50,254 nucleotides of DNA from Methylobacterium isbiliense (GCF_022179325.1 NZ_BPQQ01000017.1:1-50254), one strand, 5' to 3'; shown: positions 14,886-23,916, numbered from the stretch's first letter. Notes: generated by a model from the sequence alone, not told the origin. Made by a program: numbers and translations.

Positions 14886-15953
14886 TCAGCCGCCGTTCGC
14901 GGCGGCCGGGCGGGTCAGCAGGCCGATCTGGCTGGGGGGCGGCCCATCCATCCCGTTCCCGGCCACGACCACGAGGCGGCGCACCTCGCCCCGCAGGAAG
15001 GCCTGGAGGAAGCGGTCGTAGTCGCGGAATGCCACGCAGCCGTTCGACTGGCCGCTCGGGCCGAGCATGTAGGTGTGGGCGAGCAGGCCGGTCCGGCCGT
15101 GAACCGCCCCGGGGCCGCCCACGGGGGTGAGGCGGATGGCGCGCACCCCGTGGAAGAGGGCCTCGCGCTCGGTGAGGTCGTAGATGCCGGGCGGCGTCGC
15201 GCCGTGCATGCGCACGTGCACGTGGCGCGGATCGTCCATCTTGGGGCCGAGACCCGAATGAGCCTCCAGCCGCTCGCCGTTCGGCAGCGTCACGGTGCGG
15301 GCGGTGATGTCGTAGACCGCGACGCCCCCGGACGGGTTCGCGCTCGCCGGCGGCAGGATGCGCCGCACCGGTCCCGGCTCGACGGGCCTGGGCTCCAGCG
15401 AGGCGTAGGACAGGGCGGTGTTCGACGCGGCCGGCAGGTCGAACAGCTTCTCGATGAAGGTGCGGGTGTCCTCGGGCGGCGGGGCGACCGCGGCCTGGCG
15501 CTGCGCGGCCCGGTCCGCCGCCCCGGGTCTGGCCGTCCGCGGCGCGCGGAATTCCGGCGGGCGCGGCACCGGCAGCGGCACGGCCTGGGGAAGGGGGGCG
15601 CTCTGCACGACGGGCGGTGTCTCGGGCTCGTCCGACGGAGCGGCGGGCGCCGGGCCCGGCACCGTCTCCACCGCGTCGAGGAGCGCGCTCCGCCAGCCCG
15701 CCTCGTCCGTGGCGGGCGCGGGAGCCCGATCCGCCACGACCTCGCGGGAGGCGGGCACCGCGGCGGCGACGGGCTCGGCGGGCGGCGGGCCGGCCTCGTG
15801 GGGAGCCGGGGGCTGCACCTCCGCGTACCGGGCGCCGAACGCGCCGGCACCCGTCAGGGCGGCGAGGCACAGAGCGAGCGGTGCCAGCCCGCGGCGGCGC
15901 GACGGGGCGCGTGCGCCCGACGAGGGAGAAGGTGCCGCATCCACGCCAGTCAC
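14886..15953 (-). CDS. DUF2778 (L,D-transpeptidase-like) envelope protein
   Basis: The 355-residue protein has one transmembrane or signal segment (about 22-42), a Pro/Ala-rich linker to ~190 and a C-terminal domain. That domain carries [44 protein letters not shown] and SNGCVAF with C306. This is the DUF2778/Tlde1-type L,D-transpeptidase fold, whose Cys and His act on peptidoglycan peptides. Chromosomal alphaproteobacterial copies are probably housekeeping cell-wall enzymes rather than effectors. No secretion genes are nearby. It is convergent with nsrR. Confidence 0.82.
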   Translation of the reverse strand: MTGVDAAPSPSSGARAPSRRRGLAPLALCLAALTGAGAFGARYAEVQPPAPHEAGPPPAEPVAAAVPASREVVADRAPAPATDEAGWRSALLDAVETVPGPAPAAPSDEPETPPVVQSAPLPQAVPLPVPRPPEFRAPRTARPGAADRAAQRQAAVAPPPEDTRTFIEKLFDLPAASNTALSYASLEPRPVEPGPVRRILPPASANPSGGVAVYDITARTVTLPNGERLEAHSGLGPKMDDPRHVHVRMHGATPPGIYDLTEREALFHGVRAIRLTPVGGPGAVHGRTGLLAHTYMLGPSGQSNGCVAFRDYDRFLQAFLRGEVRRLVVVAGNGMDGPPPSQIGLLTRPAAANGG

Positions 15954-16314
15954 GTATCGTCCTCCCGACCGACCCCCGCCGGATCGCTTCGCCTACGGAG
16001 GCAAGACGCCGCGCACGACGCGCCGAACAGCCCCGGTTCTCGGGTAGAAAAGGACTGGTGCGGATCGGCATTTGTGGGGCAGGAGCGTGGCCAATCCGAG
16101 AAGAGTGAGGCCTTTACTGCCAAGCTGAGCGTTGTTTATTGTCAAGCTTGGGTGTTGTTCTCGGTGATGAACCGCGACCGCGGAGGGCCGCCTGCAAAGG
16201 TTCGTCCGCCCGCGGGTCGGGGAGGGGTGGGCAAAGGCCGCTCGGGCGGAGTATGTCCTTGTCCCTTCGAGGTTCCTGAGCCCGGACCGCCGGGCCCTGC
16301 AGCGCGAGACCCCC
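15954..16314. other. Intergenic region without a gene
   Basis: These 361 bases separate the divergent DUF2778 and dehydrogenase genes and should hold both promoters. Bases 16130-16170 are slightly AT-rich (GTTGTTTATTGTCAAG). I found no convincing palindrome, conserved RNA fold or small gene. Confidence 0.6.
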
Positions 16315-17529
16315 ATGAGTTCGACCCGTATGCCCTCGTCGCGGCCGCCGTCGCTGATGTCGCGGTTCTTCTCCGAGGCCCCCGTCACCTGCATCGAGGA
16401 TCTGCGGCGGCTCGCCGAGCGGCGGGTGCCGCGCATGTTCTACGACTACGCGGATTCGGGCTCCTACACCGAGAGCACCTACCGGGCGAACCAGGACGAC
16501 TTCGCGCCGATCAAGCTGCGCCAGCGCGTCGCCGTCGACATGACGAACCGCACGCTCGCGAGCGAGATGATCGGCCAGCCGGTGAGCATGCCGGTGGCAC
16601 TCGCGCCCACCGGGCTGACGGGCATGCAGCACCCGGACGGGGAGATCCTGGCCGCCCGCGCTGCCGCCAAGGCGGGCGTGCCCTTCACGCTCTCCACCAT
16701 GAGCATCTGCTCGATCGAGGACGTGGCCGAGAACACCGATCGTCCGTTCTGGTTCCAGCTCTACGTCATGCGCGACCGGGACTTCATCAACCGCCTGATC
16801 GACCGGGCCAAGGCGGCGGGCTGCTCGGCCCTGGTGCTCACCCTCGACCTGCAGATCCTCGGCCAGCGCCACAAGGACATCCGCAACGGGCTCTCGACGC
16901 CGCCCCGGATGACGCTGCCGAACATCCTCAACCTTGCGACCAAGCCGCGCTGGTGCCTCGGCATGCTGCAGACGCAGCGGCGCACCTTCCGCAACATCGT
17001 CGGCCACGCGAGCGGGGTGAGCGACCTCTCCTCCCTGTCCTCGTGGACCGCCGAGCAGTTCGATCCCCGGCTCAACTGGGACGACGTCAAGCGCATCCAG
17101 GACCGGTGGGGCGGGCCGCTGATCCTCAAGGGCATCCTCGATCCGGAGGATGCCGAACTCGCCGCCCGCAGCGGCGCCCAGGCCCTGATCGTGTCGAATC
17201 ACGGTGGGCGCCAGCTCGACGGCGCCCCCTCCTCGATCGCTGCGCTGCCGGCCATCGCAGCCCAGGTCGGCGACCGGATCGAGGTGCTGATGGACGGCGG
17301 CATCCGCTCGGGGCAGGACGTCATCAAGGCACTCGCGCTCGGCGCCAAGGGCGTCTTCATCGGCCGCGCCTTCCTGTACGGGCTCGGGGCCGGGGGCGAG
17401 GCGGGCGTGACCCAGTGCCTCGACATCATCCGCAAGGAGCTCGACGTCACGATGGCGATGTGCGGCCTGCGCGACATCAAGGCGGTCACGGCCGACATCC
17501 TGGCGACGAAGCCCGGCGCGGCGGCCTGA
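16315..17529 (+). CDS. lldD: FMN-dependent 2-hydroxyacid dehydrogenase, L-lactate dehydrogenase type
   Basis: A 404-residue TIM-barrel flavoenzyme of the glycolate oxidase/lactate dehydrogenase family. The active-site signature SNHGGRQLDG carries catalytic H296, followed by DGGIRSGQDVIKALALGAKGVFIGRAF for phosphate binding. The N-terminal part has MFYDYADSGSYTEST, and LAPTGLTGMQHPDGE lines the flavin site. It should oxidise L-lactate, or a related 2-hydroxyacid, to the 2-oxoacid, passing electrons to quinone or oxygen. Substrate choice within the family cannot be settled here. It is a single gene ending at a strong hairpin (17543-17570). Confidence 0.88.
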   Translation: MSSTRMPSSRPPSLMSRFFSEAPVTCIEDLRRLAERRVPRMFYDYADSGSYTESTYRANQDDFAPIKLRQRVAVDMTNRTLASEMIGQPVSMPVALAPTGLTGMQHPDGEILAARAAAKAGVPFTLSTMSICSIEDVAENTDRPFWFQLYVMRDRDFINRLIDRAKAAGCSALVLTLDLQILGQRHKDIRNGLSTPPRMTLPNILNLATKPRWCLGMLQTQRRTFRNIVGHASGVSDLSSLSSWTAEQFDPRLNWDDVKRIQDRWGGPLILKGILDPEDAELAARSGAQALIVSNHGGRQLDGAPSSIAALPAIAAQVGDRIEVLMDGGIRSGQDVIKALALGAKGVFIGRAFLYGLGAGGEAGVTQCLDIIRKELDVTMAMCGLRDIKAVTADILATKPGAAA

Positions 17530-17542
17530 CGGCGCAAAGACC

Positions 17543-17570
17543 TCCCGCGGCGCGGGGACACGCCGCGGGA
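17543..17570. terminator. 10-bp GC hairpin between convergent genes
   Basis: TCCCGCGGCG and CGCCGCGGGA pair exactly around an 8-base loop in the 49 bases between the dehydrogenase and the Met/Arg-rich gene, which converge here. It likely terminates both transcripts. No long T-run follows. Confidence 0.7.
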
Positions 17571-17578
17571 CCGCAGTT

Positions 17579-17818
17579 CTACATCCGGCGCATCATCCGG
17601 CGGTGCATCATGTGCCGGTGCATCCGGTGCTCGCGCCGCATCTCGCGGCGCATCATCCGCTTGCGCATCATGTGCCGCTCCATCCGGGTCATCTGCGCGT
17701 AGGACGTCGGCATCGCGCCGAGGCCGAGACCGGCCGATTCCGCCGAGGCGGAGCCGGCACCGAGGGTGAGCCCTCCCAAAACCAGGGCCGCCGCCAAGCC
17801 GAGCATGCTCTTCTTCAT
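17579..17818 (-). CDS. Small secreted Met/Arg/His-rich protein
   Basis: The 79-residue product starts with a clear Sec signal peptide (MKKSMLGLAAALVLGG to GSASA, cleavage near residue 26). The mature ~53 residues include a tail made almost only of Met, Arg, His and Glu (units such as MMRR and HMMHRR). The DNA there is a degenerate repeat of CATCATCCGG-like units. Met and His clusters can bind copper or silver or scavenge oxidants, and Arg may bind acidic polymers; none of this is shown. The start is supported by the signal peptide. I do not recognise a named family. Confidence 0.75.
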   Translation of the reverse strand: MKKSMLGLAAALVLGGLTLGAGSASAESAGLGLGAMPTSYAQMTRMERHMMRKRMMRREMRREHRMHRHMMHRRMMRRM

Positions 17819-18045
17819 TGTTGATGGTTCTCCGGTTCTCCTCCTGCGCGTGCAGGAGAATGCTTCACCCCGTGGATGAGCCCCCACACAAGCTTCCATC
17901 CAAGAGCGAGGTTCCACGAGGACGATCGTCCTCTTCGCGAGCCGTGCGCGGAGAATCTGCGGCCGAGCTTGGGACCTCTCGTCCTGCCACGCGTTGAGAG
18001 GGACCGACCCGCCCGACCGAGGTCGGCCACAACGGAGGGGGGACG

Positions 18046-18189
18046 ATGGACGAAGGCATCCGGATCCAGGCCGATGCGGACGGCACCTTCAGCCTCCACA
18101 GCGACGACCGCCTGATCCTGCGCGGCCTCACCCGCGAGAAGGCCTATCGGCTCGCCTCCCGCCTCGGCGGCCTCTCCATCGCCTATTGA
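18046..18189 (+). CDS. Small hypothetical protein, 47 residues
   Basis: A short frame with a strong GGAGGGG ribosome site before the ATG. The product reads IQADADGTFSLHSDDRLILRGLTREKAYRLASRL and looks like a small beta-hairpin plus helix. It has no signal peptide or membrane segment. The strong translation signal and protein-like composition support a real gene. Function unknown. Confidence 0.6.
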   Translation: MDEGIRIQADADGTFSLHSDDRLILRGLTREKAYRLASRLGGLSIAY

Positions 18190-18260
18190 AGGATTGCGCC
18201 GCTGGCGCGGATCTTGAAAGCTCCCGCACGGCCAAAGGATCGGCCCCGTCGGGAGGCGAG

Positions 18261-18353
18261 ATGCATCTTTTCGCGAGCGCAGTCGTGATCGTTGCCGTGC
18301 TGGTTGGGCTCGGCGTCCTGGGGCGGCACTCCGGCGGCTCGCCGCTGTCCTGA
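18261..18353 (+). CDS. Small single-pass membrane peptide, 30 residues
   Basis: The frame starts at an ATG 5 bases after GGGAGGCG and encodes one hydrophobic helix (ASAVVIVAVLVGLGVLG, about residues 6-22) followed by a polar RHSGGSPLS tail. Bacteria express many such peptides, but at this length the coding evidence is limited to the ribosome site and composition. It lies 71 bases after the 47-residue gene. Confidence 0.4.
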   Translation: MHLFASAVVIVAVLVGLGVLGRHSGGSPLS

Positions 18354-18400
18354 TTCCCGGGCGGTCCTCCCGGCCGGAAGAACCGCCGCGGCCCGCACCC

Positions 18401-18928
18401 CTACTTCCCGAGATCCTGCGCCATCTTCAGGTGCTGGGCGAGCGCCGGCTCGGTCTTGCCGGCCCAGGCCTTCAGCTCCTCGTTGTCGCCGCCCTTGGCG
18501 TAGCGCTGGAACAGGTCGACCGCATCCTTGTGCGCCTTCACTTGGTCGCTGTGGTACTGCTTGGTGAAGTCGTCGCCGTTCAGGCTCTTGAGCTTGTCGA
18601 GCTTGCTCTGGTGGGTCGAATCCAGCGCCGTCGGAATCTCCGCCTTGACCTTTCCGGACTCGACCAGCGCCTTCAGCTCGCCCGAGGTCCGGCCGTGGTC
18701 CTGCAGCATCTGCGTGGCGAATTGCTTGGTCGCCGCGTCGGCCCGCTCCGCGGCGAGCTGGCTCGACTGCAGCTCGAACATGTCGCTGATGACGGCTTCC
18801 TTGACGAAATCCGCCGTCGAGGGGCTCACGCCCATGAGCGTGTTGAGCCCGCTGCGCTCGCCGAGCGACTGGGCGAGGGCCGGGCTGGCGAGCACCAGGC
18901 CCATGACGACGAAGGCATGACGTAGCAT
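18401..18928 (-). CDS. DUF4142 periplasmic protein
   Basis: The 175-residue protein has a signal peptide (MLRHAFVVMGLVLASPALAQ) and then the DUF4142 helical bundle: DFVKEAVISDMFELQSSQLAAERA, FATQMLQDHGRTSGELKAL, DKLKSLNGDDFTKQYHSDQVKAHKDAVDLF and a C-terminal LAQHLKMAQDL. The domain is ferritin-like in fold and common in envelope proteins of soil and plant-associated bacteria, where it often accompanies stress genes; its activity is not known. The ATG at 18928 gives a proper signal peptide. Confidence 0.88.
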   Translation of the reverse strand: MLRHAFVVMGLVLASPALAQSLGERSGLNTLMGVSPSTADFVKEAVISDMFELQSSQLAAERADAATKQFATQMLQDHGRTSGELKALVESGKVKAEIPTALDSTHQSKLDKLKSLNGDDFTKQYHSDQVKAHKDAVDLFQRYAKGGDNEELKAWAGKTEPALAQHLKMAQDLGK

Positions 18929-19048
18929 CGCGATCTCCCTTGCCGTGACGCGCCTCTCCGGCAGGAGCCGGGGGGTCCAAGGCAACCGGGGCTCGCGGCG
19001 AGGGTTCCTGGGCGGTGAGATTCTGGGCGGGGAGAGACGGAGCCGCGC

Positions 19049-19432
19049 TCAGCCCGCGCAGCGCGCCTCGGCGCTGAGGACGCGGCGCACGCTCGCGCGC
19101 ATGTCGGCGAGCGTGAAGGGCTTGGTCAGCACGTCCGAGACGATGGCGTCGAGCCCGCGGGCGCGCTCGCGCTGATCCGCGAAGCCGGTCATCAGCATGA
19201 TGGCGAGGTCCGGATAATCGCGCTTGGCGGCGAGCGCCAGCGCGATGCCGTCCATCAGCGGCATGCGGATGTCGGTGAGCATCAGGTCGAAGGCGCCCTC
19301 GGCCTCGACCAAGCGGTCGAGCCCGTCGCTGCCGTCGATGGCCGTGACCACGGCGTGGCCGTCCATCTCCAGGCCCCGCTTGAGAAAGCCCCGGATCGAT
19401 TCCTCGTCGTCGACCAGAAGGATGTGCGCCAT
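19049..19432 (-). CDS. cpdR: Single-domain response regulator, CpdR-like
   Basis: The 127-residue protein is a lone receiver domain: D8/D9 in LVDDEE, phosphoacceptor D54 in LMLTDIRMP, and K104 in LTKPF. The MAHILLVDDEESIRGFL start and LMTGFADQRERARGLDAIVSDVLTKPFTLAD segment resemble the alphaproteobacterial CpdR family. CpdR works with ClpXP to time protein degradation in the cell cycle when unphosphorylated. There is no output domain. The next gene upstream, hpt, lies 82 bases away on the same strand. Another stand-alone receiver is the alternative reading. Confidence 0.72.
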   Translation of the reverse strand: MAHILLVDDEESIRGFLKRGLEMDGHAVVTAIDGSDGLDRLVEAEGAFDLMLTDIRMPLMDGIALALAAKRDYPDLAIMLMTGFADQRERARGLDAIVSDVLTKPFTLADMRASVRRVLSAEARCAG

Positions 19433-19514
19433 GCCCTTCGACTCTTCACCGCTCGGCTCTTCGCCGTGTCCGGCCCGGCTCCCCGCGCATGATGCGTCAA
19501 GCGTCGGCGACGGC

Positions 19515-20111
19515 CTAGGTTCCGAAGGACACAGGCGGCGAAGATTTGTGATCGAACAGGTCGGGCTCCCCGTCCCCGTAATCGACCAGTCCGACGAATG
19601 GCAATTGCCGGAAGGCGTGTGCGACATCCATGCCGTAACCCACCACGAACACGTCCGGGCAGACGAAGCCGACATGGTCGGCATCGATGGTCACGGCGCG
19701 CTTGCCCGGCTTCTCCAGAAGGACGCTGGTCAGCACCCGGCGGGCGCCGCGCGCCATCAGCAGATCCTTGGCGTAGACCAGGGTGCGGCCGGATTCGAGG
19801 ATGTCGTCGATCAGCAGCACGTCGCGCCCGCGCACCTCGCTCTCGACGTCGCGCAGGATCGCCACCTGGCCGGAGGAGACCGTGGCGGCGCGGTAGCTCG
19901 ACAGGTGGATGAACTCGACCTGGGGGCTGAGGCCCGCCCGGTGCAGCGCCCGGATCAGGTCGGCTGCGAACATGAAGCTGCCCTTGAGGACCGCGACGAC
20001 GAGCAGGTCCTTGGGCGACTGGTCCGCGATGGCGCGCGCCATCTCCTCGTTGCGTTGCGCGATGGAGGCCTCGTCGAAGAGGACGCGGACGCGGGGCGTG
20101 GGGGAAGTCAT
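19515..20111 (-). CDS. hpt: Hypoxanthine phosphoribosyltransferase
   Basis: The 198-residue enzyme salvages hypoxanthine, and often guanine, to the monophosphate using PRPP. The PRPP-binding motif VLLIDDILESGRTL spans residues 98-111, LKGSFMFAADL is at 42-52, and VGYGMD near the C-terminus is the purine-side loop. Length is normal. The start overlaps the stop of the upstream zinc-ribbon gene by 4 bases (ATGA), so the two are translationally coupled. Confidence 0.92.
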   Translation of the reverse strand: MTSPTPRVRVLFDEASIAQRNEEMARAIADQSPKDLLVVAVLKGSFMFAADLIRALHRAGLSPQVEFIHLSSYRAATVSSGQVAILRDVESEVRGRDVLLIDDILESGRTLVYAKDLLMARGARRVLTSVLLEKPGKRAVTIDADHVGFVCPDVFVVGYGMDVAHAFRQLPFVGLVDYGDGEPDLFDHKSSPPVSFGT

Positions 20112-20851
20112 CGGACCTCGGTCGAAGGGGCGGGGGTGGCGCCCAGGCTGACGGCAGACGGGCCGCTGTCAACCGCGGCAAAGCGCACGAGCACCCGGCG
20201 GCCCTTGGCCGGGGGGGCGGCGAGCTCCGCCCGAAACCGGGCGCTCTCCTCGGGTTCGAGCCGGGCGCGGGGGGCCTCCGCGGTCCAGCGGTAGATCACG
20301 TGGTCGTGCTCGTCGCGGATCTCAAGGGCGAGCGGCGGCACCGCCCGGGGGTGCGGAGAGGCGCTCACCACGTCGCCCTCCACCACGAGCCGGCCGCCCT
20401 CCGGCCCGTCCGGCGCCTGGAACGCCACCACGTCCCGCAGCTCGAGGCCGCGCAGGTTCACCGGCAGGCCGAGCCCGGCATAGAGCCGCGCGGTCTGGGG
20501 GGCGGCCCGCACCACGCCCTCGCGGGCGACGAGCGCCGCCGCCGGCAGGGCGGCGAGCAGCGCGAGGCCGAGCGCGAGGCCGGTCCGGGCCGGCAGCCGG
20601 AAGCGGATTCTCGGCCCGGCCGCGGCGGGCGGGACGACCGGCACCGGCGCGTCGACGGCGGTGAACACGGCCTCGCCGGGCGGCGCGAGATCGGGCGCGA
20701 GGTCGGGCGGCGGCGCCGCCGCGGGATCGGCCGGGCGGGCGACGAACCAGGGCTCGCGGCAGGCGGCGCAGCGCACCGTGCGGCCCTCGGGGCCGATCCG
20801 CTCCGGATCGAGCGTGTACTCGCTGGCGCAGGACGGACAGACGATGAGCAT
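20108..20851 (-). CDS. MJ0042-type zinc-ribbon membrane protein
   Basis: The 247-residue protein starts with the zinc-finger domain MLIVCPSCASEYTL...RTVRCAACREPWF, giving CxxC pairs at residues 5-8 and 28-31. A Pro/Ala linker, one transmembrane helix (about 88-108) and a C-terminal beta-rich domain follow. This arrangement is common in alphaproteobacteria (MJ0042 finger plus C-terminal domain), often next to ftsE, and its role is not established. It overlaps hpt downstream by 4 bases and is divergent from ftsE across 143 bases. Confidence 0.85.
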   Translation of the reverse strand: MLIVCPSCASEYTLDPERIGPEGRTVRCAACREPWFVARPADPAAAPPPDLAPDLAPPGEAVFTAVDAPVPVVPPAAAGPRIRFRLPARTGLALGLALLAALPAAALVAREGVVRAAPQTARLYAGLGLPVNLRGLELRDVVAFQAPDGPEGGRLVVEGDVVSASPHPRAVPPLALEIRDEHDHVIYRWTAEAPRARLEPEESARFRAELAAPPAKGRRVLVRFAAVDSGPSAVSLGATPAPSTEVR

Positions 20852-20994
20852 GGCGAATCACCTCGGGTGACGCCGGCGGGCCGTCGCTCCACTCCTCTCG
20901 CGACATCCTTAATGCGTGGTAAACCGAGACGCAGGGCCGCAACCCCCGCGCAAGATCCGGGGCGTTAGGCTTCCCGGCGAGCAACGAGGAGCGC

Positions 20995-21714
20995 ATGGCG
21001 GCGGGAGCGTATCGGGTGACGGGGGAGAGCCTCCTGTCCGGGATGGAGGAGCCCGTCGTCCGGTTCGAGAACGTGGGCATGCGCTACGGCGTGGGCCCGG
21101 AGGTGCTGAGCGACATCAGCTTCACGATCGCCCCGCACTCGTTCCAGTTCCTCACCGGGCCGTCGGGTGCGGGCAAGACCACGCTGCTGCGCCTGATCCT
21201 GCTCTCGGCCCGGCCGAGCCGCGGCCTCGTCTCGGTGTTCGGCGAGGAGGTGAGCGGCATCTCCAGCAACGCGCTCACCGGCCTGCGGCGGCGCATGGGC
21301 GTGGTCTTCCAGGATTTCCGCCTGCTCGACCACCTCACCACCTACGAGAACGTGGCGCTGCCGCTGCGCGTCCAGGGCCGGTCCGAGACGAGCTACCGGG
21401 CCGAGGTGGTGGAACTCCTGCGCTGGGTGGGCCTGGGCGAGCGCATGCACGTGCTGCCGCCGCTCCTGTCGGGCGGCGAGAAGCAGCGCGCCGCCATCGC
21501 CCGCGCGCTGATCGCCCGGCCCGAACTGCTGCTGGCCGACGAGCCCACCGGCAACGTCGACCCGCAGCTCGGCCGCCGCCTGCTGCGCCTGTTCATCGAA
21601 CTCAACCGGCTTGGAACATCCGTGCTGATCGCAACCCACGATTTCGCCCTCATGGACCTCGTCGACGCCCGCCGCCTCGTCCTCGGCGACCGGCGCCTGC
21701 GGATCGAGGAATGA
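20995..21714 (+). CDS. ftsE: Cell division ATP-binding protein FtsE
   Basis: The 239-residue ABC ATPase pairs with FtsX to control peptidoglycan hydrolases at the septum. Walker A is GPSGAGKTT (55-63), the signature is LLSGGEKQR and Walker B is LLLADEPTGNVD. The VFQDFRLLDHLTTYENVALPL stretch is characteristic of FtsE. It has a ~17-residue N-terminal extension compared with enteric FtsE; the ATG at 20995 has GAGGAG upstream. Its stop overlaps the ftsX ATG (ATGA), so the pair is co-translated. Confidence 0.92.
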   Translation: MAAGAYRVTGESLLSGMEEPVVRFENVGMRYGVGPEVLSDISFTIAPHSFQFLTGPSGAGKTTLLRLILLSARPSRGLVSVFGEEVSGISSNALTGLRRRMGVVFQDFRLLDHLTTYENVALPLRVQGRSETSYRAEVVELLRWVGLGERMHVLPPLLSGGEKQRAAIARALIARPELLLADEPTGNVDPQLGRRLLRLFIELNRLGTSVLIATHDFALMDLVDARRLVLGDRRLRIEE

Positions 21715-22682
21715 CGGGGATGTCCGAGGACGCGGCCGGGCGGAGGCCGCCCCCGGCCGACGCGTCGGCGTCCGGTTCGTCGACGTCCCTTCGCCGCAAC
21801 GCCCCGCTGGTGCCCACCGACGGCAGCGCGAGCCGCGCGCTCGCGGCCGTGATCGCGATCCTGACCTTCCTGGCCGCCCTGTGCGCCGGCGCGGCGGAGA
21901 TCGTGGCGTCGAGCGCGGTGCAGTGGCAGGGCGCGGTGGCCAACGAGGTGACGATCCAGGTCCGGCCGGCCCCCGGACGCGACGCCGACGCCGACGTGAC
22001 CGTGGCGGTGGCGCTCGCCCGCGAGACCCCCGGCATCGCCGAGACGCGGGCACTCTCGAAGACCGAATCCGAGCGCCTGCTGGAGCCCTGGCTCGGCACC
22101 GGGCTCGACCTCGGCGACCTGCCGGTGCCGCGCCTCATCACGGTGCGGCTGGCAGCGAGCCCCGCCGCCGACCTGCCCGCCCTGCGCCGGCGCCTGACCG
22201 AGGCGCTGCCGGGCGTGGCGAGCCTCGACGACCACGCGCTGTGGATCTCGCGCCTCTCGACGATGGCGAACACCTTCGTGGGCGTCGGGGTGGGCGTGGT
22301 CGCGCTGGTGCTGCTCGCCACGGGGCTCGCCGTGACCTTCGCGACGCGCGGCGCGATGGCGGGCAACCGCGAGGTGGTGGAGGTGCTGCATTTCGTGGGC
22401 GCCGACGACGATTTCATCGCCCGGGAGTTCCAGCGGCGCTTCTTCCGCCTCGGCCTGCGGGGTGGGGCGATCGGGGCGGGGGCGGCGCTCGCGGCGCTCG
22501 CGCTCGCCGCCGGCCTCGCTCGGCTCTGGCGGGCGAGCCCGGCGGGCGACGAGATCGAGGCGCTGTTCGGCGGGTTCGAGATCGGCTGGCGCGGCTATGC
22601 CAGCGTGGTGCTGATCGGCGTCGTCGCCTCGATCGTCACCGGCATCGTCTCGCGCGTGACGGTGCGCCGCTTCCTCGATTGA
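21711..22682 (+). CDS. ftsX: Cell division protein FtsX
   Basis: The 323-residue permease-like protein begins with a ~40-residue disordered tail, then TM1 (about 44-65), an extracytoplasmic domain (~66-175) and three C-terminal helices, the FtsX layout. The motif MANTFVGVGVGVVALVLLATGLAV and NREVVEVLHFVGADDDFIAREFQRRF match FtsX, in particular the HFVGA...I..EFQ cytosolic loop. It overlaps ftsE by 4 bases. The ATG start is the coupled ATGA site. Confidence 0.9.
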   Translation: MTGMSEDAAGRRPPPADASASGSSTSLRRNAPLVPTDGSASRALAAVIAILTFLAALCAGAAEIVASSAVQWQGAVANEVTIQVRPAPGRDADADVTVAVALARETPGIAETRALSKTESERLLEPWLGTGLDLGDLPVPRLITVRLAASPAADLPALRRRLTEALPGVASLDDHALWISRLSTMANTFVGVGVGVVALVLLATGLAVTFATRGAMAGNREVVEVLHFVGADDDFIAREFQRRFFRLGLRGGAIGAGAALAALALAAGLARLWRASPAGDEIEALFGGFEIGWRGYASVVLIGVVASIVTGIVSRVTVRRFLD

Positions 22683-22825
22683 GCGAACTGACGCAGGGGG
22701 AACGCGTTGTCACCCGTAACCATCTCTCCGGCGAAACCGTTGTGCAGGGACTGCCGTCGCGGCCGGCCCTGCCTCCGGTCCGCCGCAATCGGCACTATGG
22801 TCGAGCCGTCGGGGCGGCCTCGCGG

Positions 22826-23584
22826 ATGAGGCGTAGGATGAAGGCGCGCAACGCCGATGTGGTCGGGTGGAGCTGGGCCGGGTCGGCACCGGCCGGTCGG
22901 CCGCCGCCGCCGCGGCCCTGGCGGCGGCTCGCCGTCGTGCTCGTCTCCCTCGGCCTTGCGGGTGCGGCCGGTCTCGGGATCGGCTTCCTGGCCTTCGTGG
23001 CCGGCGTCGCCCGCACCGAGCGCCAGCCGATGGCCCGGGCCGACGCGATCGTGGCTCTGACGGGCGGCGCCCAGCGCATCGGCGACGCCATCGATCTCCT
23101 GGCCGCCGGCTACGGCCGGCGCCTCCTCATCACCGGCGTGAACGAGCGCACGAGCCGCGAGGAGATCGCCCGGCTCAATCCCGGCCAGCAGCACCTGATC
23201 GCCTGCTGCGTCGACCTCGACTACCGGGCCCGCAACACCATCGGCAACGCCATCGAGACCCGGCGCTGGATGCGCGAGCACGGCTTCCGCACCGTCGCGG
23301 TGGTGACCTCGAACTACCACATGCCGCGAACCCTGGTGGAGCTCGACCACGCGCTGGCGGAGAGCGACCGGGTGGTGCCTCATCCGGTGGTCCACGACGG
23401 CTTCGATCCGGATACGTGGTGGCGCCACCCGTCCTCCGCCCGGCTGCTGGCCTCGGAATACGTGAAGTTCCTGGTGGCCTGGGTTCGCACGCGCTTCGAG
23501 AGCGATCCGGAGAGCTCCCGCGCCGCCATCCTGATGAGCCGCGGCCGTCCCGTGAAGGTGGTGGCCGAGCCGTTGATGCGCTGA
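22826..23584 (+). CDS. YdcF-family (DUF218) membrane-anchored protein
   Basis: The 252-residue protein has one N-terminal transmembrane helix (about residues 35-58) and a DUF218 domain: ADAIVALTGGAQRIGDAIDLLAAGYGRRLLITGV, then ARNTIGNAIETRRWMREHGFRTVAVVTSNYHMPRTLVEL. Members are thought to be envelope proteins or nucleotide-binding enzymes, and some are linked to peptidoglycan or lipid metabolism; none is well defined. The next in-frame ATG at 22838 is an equally plausible start. It follows ftsX by 143 bases on the same strand, as in many related genomes, so co-transcription is possible. Confidence 0.85.
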   Translation: MRRRMKARNADVVGWSWAGSAPAGRPPPPRPWRRLAVVLVSLGLAGAAGLGIGFLAFVAGVARTERQPMARADAIVALTGGAQRIGDAIDLLAAGYGRRLLITGVNERTSREEIARLNPGQQHLIACCVDLDYRARNTIGNAIETRRWMREHGFRTVAVVTSNYHMPRTLVELDHALAESDRVVPHPVVHDGFDPDTWWRHPSSARLLASEYVKFLVAWVRTRFESDPESSRAAILMSRGRPVKVVAEPLMR

Positions 23585-23593
23585 AGCGCGCCC

Positions 23594-23908
23594 TCAGCGG
23601 CAGCGGCTGCGCACCAGGGCCGCGAACTCGCGCTCGGAGCCCTGGACCTGCGCCAGGCGCTCGCTGCGCTCCGCGCCGGTCAGGCAGCGCCCGTACACGA
23701 CCGCCGCGCGCCGCATCGTGTCGACGTGCTGGCGCCAGCCGCGGCAGCGGTCCGCCTCGCTGTCGCCCAGGCTCTCCAGGCGTTCGATCGCCATCTTCTG
23801 GGAGGATTGCGCGACCAGGAGATCGCGCGCGCAGGTGCCGTCCGTGGCCCGTGCGGCGGCAGGCGCCAGCGCGAGCAGGAGGGCGGCGAGACGGATCGGC
23901 CGAAGCAT
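23594..23908 (-). CDS. Small secreted hypothetical protein
   Basis: The 104-residue product has a signal peptide (LAALLLALAPAAARA, cleaved near 21) and a mature helical domain with four cysteines (CARDLL, DRCRGW, YGRCLT and RSRC), likely two disulfides in the periplasm. No family is recognised. It lies 8 bases from ptsN on the same strand and 9 bases from the convergent YdcF-type gene. Confidence 0.7.
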   Translation of the reverse strand: MLRPIRLAALLLALAPAAARATDGTCARDLLVAQSSQKMAIERLESLGDSEADRCRGWRQHVDTMRRAAVVYGRCLTGAERSERLAQVQGSEREFAALVRSRCR

Positions 23909-23916
23909 CGGGGGAA

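Noticed and set aside
14886-15953. DUF2778 protein as a type VI secretion effector
   Set aside because: It has an N-terminal membrane or signal segment and no immunity or secretion neighbour, so an ordinary envelope enzyme is more likely.
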